Source: Blastocladiella emersonii ATCC 22665 (lineage: Eukaryota > Blastocladiomycota > Blastocladiomycetes > Blastocladiales > Blastocladiaceae). Taken from it: a DNA stretch of 64,000 bases. Positions 58,555 through 64,000 of the stretch are shown piece by piece; position 1 is the stretch's first letter, and each line of letters starts with the position of its first letter. The stretch covers positions 930,001 through 994,000 of the forward strand of contig JANHCV010000013.1 in assembly GCA_025594325.1 (NCBI GenBank), given 5' to 3'. The notes under the pieces are model-generated. The model saw only the letters and a list, made by a program, of their open reading frames with translations, ran no database searches and was not told the origin of the DNA. The position numbers and the translations under genes are program-made.

Positions 58555-59063
58555 ATGGGTTTCATCGAGGAGCTCAAGTCCGGCAACGGCACCGTCTACG
58601 CCCAGTGGTACGCCCGCCCGCCCTTTTTGGGGGAGTCCCACCCGCTCACCGTCCCCCAAACCCGTGTAGGGGCGGCCTGCTGTCCATCATCTTCCTGGTG
58701 ATCGGCGGCTTCTCGAACCTGTTCTCGAGCCTGATCGTGTTCGCGTTTATCGCGTGGGCCGAGGCCTTCATCATGATCCTGCTCGAGATCCCCGTGTTCC
58801 AGAAGTGCTGCCCGCACGGCCCGCGCGTCCAGGCCTTTGTCAAGTACTTTGAGGGCAACTACCTGCGCGCCGTCCTCTACGTCGGCTTCTCGGTCCTCAT
58901 GTGGCTCACCCTGACCATCAGCTCGTCCTTCACCTTCTTCATCCTCGGCGCCCTCACCACGGCGTTTTCGGCCTTCTGCTACGGCATCGCCGGCCTCAAG
59001 AAGCAGGAGCGCCAGCCGTCCACGCTCACGGGCGCGAACCTCGGGCCCGGGTCGCTCCTGTAA
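58555..59063 (+). CDS. TVP18: Golgi membrane protein TVP18
   Basis: Two exons, 58555-58607 and 58670-59063, giving 148 residues. It starts MGFIEELKSGNGTVYAQW, close to the conserved fungal Tvp18 start (DEFKSGNFSIYAQW type). Four membrane spans follow (LLSIIFLVIGGFSNLF, LIVFAFIAWAEAFIMILLEI, LRAVLYVGFSVLMWLTL, FFILGALTTAFSAFCYGIAG). The EIP motif after the second span and the Pro/Arg loop are kept. Tvp18 is a late-Golgi/vesicle protein related to the animal Flower family. The intron is 62 nt, and joining it gives the Trp of ..YAQW in frame. Confidence 0.9.
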
Positions 59064-59528
59064 TTTTTTCTCGTTCTGATGCTGGTACCTGACCGATTAT
59101 AAGACTTATTTGATGCGCACACCCGCGTTGGTCTCCTGGAGCGAGCACGAGAAAAACGTCTCGCGGTGGCTCCAAATGAACGACGCGTCGCGCTCGCGCG
59201 TGGGAACTCGCTCCCCCGCCGAAACAAGCAACGGCCGCTGAGCCACCACCGCTCCGCGCACTCGGCGCACTTGGATGCTTCCACTCGGGCCACCACTTGC
59301 TTGTTTGCGAGCCAAGCGCGCTTCGCGGCGCGTCTCGCGATGCGCACGCGTCATCGAATCCGCGCGCTTGCGCCCGCGCCGAGGCGGACTGGATGCTTCC
59401 ACTTGTCGGTCCCTGCCCTCCCTCCCTTCCTCCCGCGACGACGACGACGACGACTCGCTGATGCATAAAGCGGCGCAACTGCCGCGATCCATGAAGACTT
59501 GCCACCAGATACACAAGACGACGACACC
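59064..59528. other. Intergenic stretch, no gene seen
   Basis: Contains ACGCGT sites near 59178 and 59347 and a TATA-like CATAAAG near 59463 before the next gene. No gene was seen. Confidence 0.45.
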
Positions 59529-62248
59529 ATGCATCTTCTCCACCTCGCGCTGCTCGCGGTCCTCGCGGTCCTCGCCCTCTTCGCGACCGCGGCACGCGCC
59601 GCCGGCGACGTGCTGATCGACGGCACCTCGTTCTACAACACGGCGGGCCTCGAGATCGCCAACGACGGGTCCATGGCCGAGTGGACCATTGCGGGTGGCG
59701 GCATCCAGTTCCGCCCGCGCGCCGACGGCTCGAGCTACCTGTACACGACCGTCTACTGCCGCGACTACTCGCGCTTCTCGGGCGTGCGGCTGACCGTGAC
59801 CGCGCCCGCGGGCGCCGCCTTCACCGTCACGCTGCAGAACGCCGGCGCGCAGTGCCAGGATATCCGCGGGCCGCGGTATGATGTCAAGACGGCCGAGTAT
59901 GTGCGGTTCACGGGGTCCGGCGCGCCGCAGAGCGTGTTTCTGGGCTTCGGGCTGTTTGGGCTGCTCGACCCGGCGCGCGTGTCGGCGGTGGTGCTCTCGC
60001 AGTTTTCGAATGCGGGCGAGCGGTTTGTCCTGCACCGCGTCGAGTTTGATACCGGGACGGGGCCGACGCGGGTGTGTCCGACGTGCGCTTCCCTTCCCTC
60101 CCGCTCCGTGCACCGTCGCCGCGTCCACTCACCCGCGCCCGCCTCGCCTCCAGATTCCGCGACGCCATGGCGTGGGACCCGTTCAGCTCGCTCGCGTCAT
60201 GGACCGACGCGTCGCAAGCGGGCGGCGGCCCCGCCAACTACTTTTCGACCGGCCGCGCGCTGACCTTCACCGTGAACCCAACGACCGAGGTGCGCCCGAA
60301 ACTCCGCTACACCCCGCGCCGCTTCCTGGGCCCCGGCCGCCACCAGTGGCGCGTGTACACGCCGCGCCGCGCGCCGGGCACGACGGCGAGCATCGGCGCG
60401 TTCCTCTACTTTGACGACTACCACGAGCTCGACTTTGAGATCGGGTACGGCGCTGCCGACACGCGCCGCGCCCTGGGCGCGCGCGACCACCAGCTCCTCG
60501 CGTACGTGACGACGCAGGCGGTGGATGGCCGGTCGTGGGGCACGTTAAGCGGGACGCAGGTCGTGATTGACGGGAACGCGTGGCACGATCTCGCGCTCGA
60601 CCTCGACCTCGACGTCACGGGCACCCGGTTCGTCGTCAGCTGGTGGATCGACGGGCGCCGCGTGTTCCGCAGCGCGCAGGCGTGGGGGCCCGCTGCGGTT
60701 TCGGGGAACGGCTTCGCGGCGCTCGTCTCCCTCGAGAACCTGTGGTGGATGGGGCTCAAGCAGGGGCAGACCGGGTACCCCGGCCCGCCCACGTACGACC
60801 CGCGCGCGCCCCGCGTCTCGGCGACCTTTGACACGTACCAGTTCACGCCGAATACGCAGTGTCTCCCGCTCTCGGCACCGCTCCCGCTGCCGGGTGACGC
60901 GACGGCGGCCGCGGTCGTCGAGCCGTACGTCCCGAGCGGGGAGATGCGGAAGTGTAACGGCGCCGTGGCCGTGTGCACGAAGCGCGTCGCGGACGTCGTG
61001 TTCCCCGGCGCGCGCGGCGTCGGGACCGACACGGTCGCGTGCCGCGTGCCGGACCCGAACGTGTGCGGGCCGGGTACGACGACGGTGCTCGGGACGCGGA
61101 CGACGACGGTGTTCACGCCGACGAACGCGGCGTCGACGAGCACGAGCGCGACGGCGGCGCCGATGTCGGCTACGACTACGACTACGACTGGATCGGCCTC
61201 ATCGACCTCGACTCGCGCGGTCTCGACTCCCACGGCGTCCACGACACTCATGCCGCTCGCCGCGACGTCGCTCACGACCACGATTGTACCAACACCACCA
61301 TCCACCCGCACCTCCCCAACCACGGCCCTCGCCGCCCGCCCACGCCGCCGCTCCCCTCTGCACCCGCGCCAACTCCTCCCGCCACCGCCCTCCTGCACCG
61401 CGTCCTGCGCCGCGTCGCCGTACCCGGCGGCCTGCGCGTTCGCACACCAGCGGCTCGGCGTCGCGGACCTGCTCACGCGCGGCGTCCGCTGGCTCGACCT
61501 CGCCGTGTGCACCTCGCCCACCGGGCTCGTGATCTGTAGCGCGGGCGAGGCCGGGACCGCGTATGGTGCCAGTTTGGCGCAGGTTGTGGTCGAGGTACGC
61601 TAGGCGGGGTGAGAGAAGCTGGAGTGGTGACTGACCCGCGACGCCGCCGCCTGTGTAGCTCGCATCGTGGACCCGCGCGAACCCGACCGAGCTCGTCGTC
61701 GTGTACCTGTCGCGCGCCGACGACGCGGCCGGCGCAGTGCGCGCGATCGCGGCGGGGATCGGCGGCGCCATGTACCGCGGCTTTGGGATTGAGAACGAGG
61801 TCGTCGGCGCGCTCCTTGACCGCGGCGTCCGCGTCGTTGTCGCGGCGAAGCGCAGGGTCGCGGCGGGGGTCGCGGATGTGCAGACGGTACGCTCTCCCCC
61901 TTGCTCTCGCTCTTTCACCCGCCCGACGACTAACCTCCTCTCGCGTAGTTCTCCGCCATCGACGTCTCGCCCACCACCCTCGCCCCCTCCGCCTCCGCCA
62001 TCGCCGCCGCATGCCAGCAATCGGGCCGCATCATCCTCGGCGCGTACGGCGTGCTCCCGCTCGACACCTCTCGCGTCCCGGCGCTCCGCGGCAAGGCGCC
62101 GTGCAACGCGCAGCTCCAGGACACCGTTAGCGCGGGAGACTGGCTCGCGGCGGTCCCCGCCGGGTGTAAGGTGCAGGCCGTCGTCAAGGGGTTCGCGGAC
62201 GTGTCGCAGGGGATGTTTGAGGGAGTCGAGGGGGTGAATGTGGCGTAG
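59529..62248 (+). CDS. Secreted protein: glucanase-like beta domain fused to PLC-like domain
   Basis: Four exons, 59529-60082, 60154-61594, 61659-61886 and 61949-62248, giving 840 residues with all phases consistent. A signal peptide (LLHLALLAVLAVLALFATAA) is followed by a beta-rich module to about residue 180. Next comes a concanavalin-like module with YFDDYHELDFEIGYG, which resembles the ExDxE-type strand of GH16 glucanases, although here it reads ELDFEIG. A Thr/Ser-rich linker follows (TSTSATAAPMSATTTT). The C-terminal part resembles PI-PLC X domains (RLGVADLLTRGVRWLDLAV, SWTRANPTELVVVYLS). The first His is present (FAHQRLG), but the CHG position reads CSAG, so lipase activity is doubtful. 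A cell-wall or adhesive role is inferred. Confidence 0.6.
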
Positions 62249-62340
62249 CGAGCGCGAGGGGAGGGGTGTACATAAAGACTGGCACTTTCGATTGATTTGT
62301 GTGGCCGCGTTCGGAGGGAACCAGCGCCCCTGACGGGACG

Positions 62341-62371
62341 CGCGAGACGCGACGAACAATCATGTGATGGA
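62341..62371 (+). promoter_or_regulatory. Shared upstream element of the F-box/ankyrin-like genes, copy 2
   Basis: CGCGAGACGCGACGAACAAT followed by CATGTGATGGAG, nearly the same as 11439-11470, and 90 bp before the start at 62461. Confidence 0.6.
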
Positions 62372-62460
62372 GAGCAGAGTGAAACGAAACGCGCGAGGCA
62401 GAGTGCGCGTCGCGCTCCGTTGGAATCCATGAATCCCATGAACTAGACCCGCACCACACC

Positions 62461-63768
62461 ATGCAACGGCTTTCGATCGAGCTGGTCGAGCGGATCCTCG
62501 TACACGTCGTCCAGATCGACCCGCGCGGCGCCGACCCGCTCGCGCTTCTCTCCGTCGCGCCCGGCCTCTTGCGCCTCAAGCGCGCCATCCTCGATTGCTC
62601 GCTGCACCCTCGCACCTGGAAATTTCTCCGCGGCCGCGCCGACGAGCCCAACCGCGACGCCCTGGCCGAGGACCGCTGGGCCGCCCTCACCGCGGGCAAC
62701 CCCCGCGCGACGACGCGCCACCTCGCGCGCCTGTGCGCCGACGGCCGCTACGACTGCCTGGACCGGTGGCTGCTCGCGGGCCGCGCGTTCCCGCCATCGC
62801 CGCTGTTCGTCGACCTCGCGTCCGCACACGACCAGATCCTCGTCCTGCGGTGGCTCGCGCAGCGCGGGCTCGCGGGCCAGTACACGTGGTCCGCGATCGA
62901 CGACGAGGCCCGCGCGCGCGCACTGGACGCGCTCGACTGGTGGATTCGGCCCAACGACCGCCCGGCGCTGCCCGCGGCCGACGTGCGGACGATCCGCGCG
63001 ACGCTGATGCGTGCAGTGGAGCGGGATGACGCGGCGGTGCTCTCCCGCCTGCTGAAGCTCGACCTCGAGCACTGGCGCGGCGACGACAACGAGCGGTACA
63101 ATTACCGCCTGGCGGAAGCCGCCGTCGACGGCCGCCGCGTGCAGATCCTCCGCGCCATGTTCTGGCACCTGCCCGACGCGAACATCACCGCCAAGTCCGT
63201 GTACTGGATCCACGAGGCGTGCGACGCGGTCGACCGCGAGAACGTCGCGTTCCTCGACTGGATGTACCGCGATGTCCCCGAGAACCGCCTCGACATGTTC
63301 AGCGAGCTCGATCCGAGCGACAAGGAGTACGGCGTCGGCGCGATCCAGGCCGCCGACGACGCGGGCGACTACGGGTACGACCTCGCCGCGGACGCGTTCC
63401 TCGCCAAGGAGGAAGAGTACGCCGACGACGAGTACGCCGTGTGCGCGGGCGCGGGGCTCGCCGCCGAGCGGTTCTGGGCGTTCATGACCGGGTACGCGAG
63501 CAAGCGGAACAAGGTCTCGGTCCTCAAATGGCTCCGCAAGACAATCCCGCGCGACGAGTTCGTCTGCCCGCTCGGCTGGTCGGTCGTCGAGACGGGCGAC
63601 GACGAGGACGCGGCGCTCGAGCGGCTCGAGTGGTGGGGCAAGTCGGGCGTGGAGCTCAAGGTCGGCCGGAACCACGTCCAGTGCGCCCGCGAGTTTGCGG
63701 ACAAGTGCGGGTTCAGCAAGATCGCGACGTGGTGGGCGGACAAGAAGAAGTGGGCCGTGGCGCCGTGA
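62461..63768 (+). CDS. F-box-like/ankyrin-like repeat protein, second copy
   Basis: 435 residues, uninterrupted. The start MQRLSIELVERILVHVVQID aligns with QRIPIELIEQILVQAVHLD of the copy at 11561. Later blocks match too: QILVLRWLAQRGLAGQYTW, LDALDWWIRP, KEYGVGAIQAADDAGDYGYD, FVCPLGWSVVETGDDEDAAL and RLEWWGKSGVELKVGRNHVQ. The GC content is clearly higher than in the left copy, as in the rest of this end of the window. The same F-box-adaptor inference applies as for the first copy. Confidence 0.75.
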   Translation: MQRLSIELVERILVHVVQIDPRGADPLALLSVAPGLLRLKRAILDCSLHPRTWKFLRGRADEPNRDALAEDRWAALTAGNPRATTRHLARLCADGRYDCLDRWLLAGRAFPPSPLFVDLASAHDQILVLRWLAQRGLAGQYTWSAIDDEARARALDALDWWIRPNDRPALPAADVRTIRATLMRAVERDDAAVLSRLLKLDLEHWRGDDNERYNYRLAEAAVDGRRVQILRAMFWHLPDANITAKSVYWIHEACDAVDRENVAFLDWMYRDVPENRLDMFSELDPSDKEYGVGAIQAADDAGDYGYDLAADAFLAKEEEYADDEYAVCAGAGLAAERFWAFMTGYASKRNKVSVLKWLRKTIPRDEFVCPLGWSVVETGDDEDAALERLEWWGKSGVELKVGRNHVQCAREFADKCGFSKIATWWADKKKWAVAP

Positions 63769-63969
63769 GCGCTGCTCGCTCCCTTAGCGGCGCTGGCTCC
63801 GGGCGGGAGACGTGGATGTGAGCGCAGTTTGAATACATGTCGTTCGTTTCATACAGTTGCCCCCGATTTCGCCGACCCACTCCAAGTGTGAACAATCATG
63901 TAAGTTGCGTTACGGCATCGCTCGGTGCCGAGGGAGAGCTGGGCAAGCTGGCGTTCGCCTGCAGGGTGC

Positions 63970-64000
63970 GAGACGTGACGAACAATCATGTGACGCGAAG
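63970..64000 (+). promoter_or_regulatory. Shared upstream element, copy 3, at the right edge
   Basis: GCGAGACGTGACGAACAATC followed by ATGTGACGCGAAG. By analogy with the other two copies, another F-box/ankyrin-like gene may begin just outside the window. Confidence 0.45.

Overview
The window looks like a piece of a zoosporic (chytrid/Blastocladiomycota-type) fungal genome. It is GC-rich, host genes carry short GT-AG introns (about 52-77 nt, often with a CTAAC-like branch site), and the recognisable host proteins are fungal or early-diverging-fungal in style: TVP18, COA6, a Cue1-like CUE protein, a TmcB-like membrane protein, a family-3 GPCR with a glycine-betaine-binding ectodomain, DUF4470 proteins, and F-box/ankyrin-like and leucine-rich-repeat families. 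The species is not identified.

Layout. Positions 1-18.7 kb are an accessory, gene-poor and decayed region: parts of three DUF4470-family genes (one broken by a small A-tailed retroposon), an LRR pseudogene, an F-box/ankyrin-like gene, a LEA2-like membrane protein and a degenerate Ty3-type pol. Positions 18,753-41,080 are one integrated DNA-virus-like element of the Polinton-like virus (PLV)/Maverick class, with 1,022-bp terminal inverted repeats that begin TG and end CA and a 5-bp target duplication (CAAGG). It encodes a double-jelly-roll major capsid protein, penton/minor capsid protein, A32/FtsK-type packaging ATPase, a fibre-like protein, a retroviral-type integrase, a putative tyrosine recombinase, an AEP primase-superfamily helicase and several unknown small proteins. 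It has no visible protein-primed DNA polymerase, which favours PLV over a classical Polinton. A 5.3-kb Ty3 chromovirus (24,313-29,633; 174-bp LTRs, CAGGA duplication) sits inside the packaging ATPase gene. The PLV itself sits inside a retroelement-related ORF: removing it with one target copy makes that frame continuous. So three mobile layers are nested. Without the Ty3 insert the PLV is about 17.0 kb.

Positions 41.6-64 kb are mostly ordinary host sequence with spliced genes: TmcB-like (with frame breaks), LRR protein, a broken multi-spanning membrane protein, a second LRR copy with a frame break, CUE protein, GPCR, COA6, TVP18, a secreted glucanase-like/PLC-like fusion and a second F-box/ankyrin-like gene.

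How it works together: the PLV genes form a morphogenesis block (capsid, penton, ATPase, small structural candidates, fibre), an integration block (integrase, recombinase) and a replication block (primase-helicase next to the right repeat). The structural genes are intact, but the ATPase is split and the helicase has a frameshift, a stop and altered Walker residues, so this copy is probably a defective resident. All calls are from reading the sequence; no database search was run.
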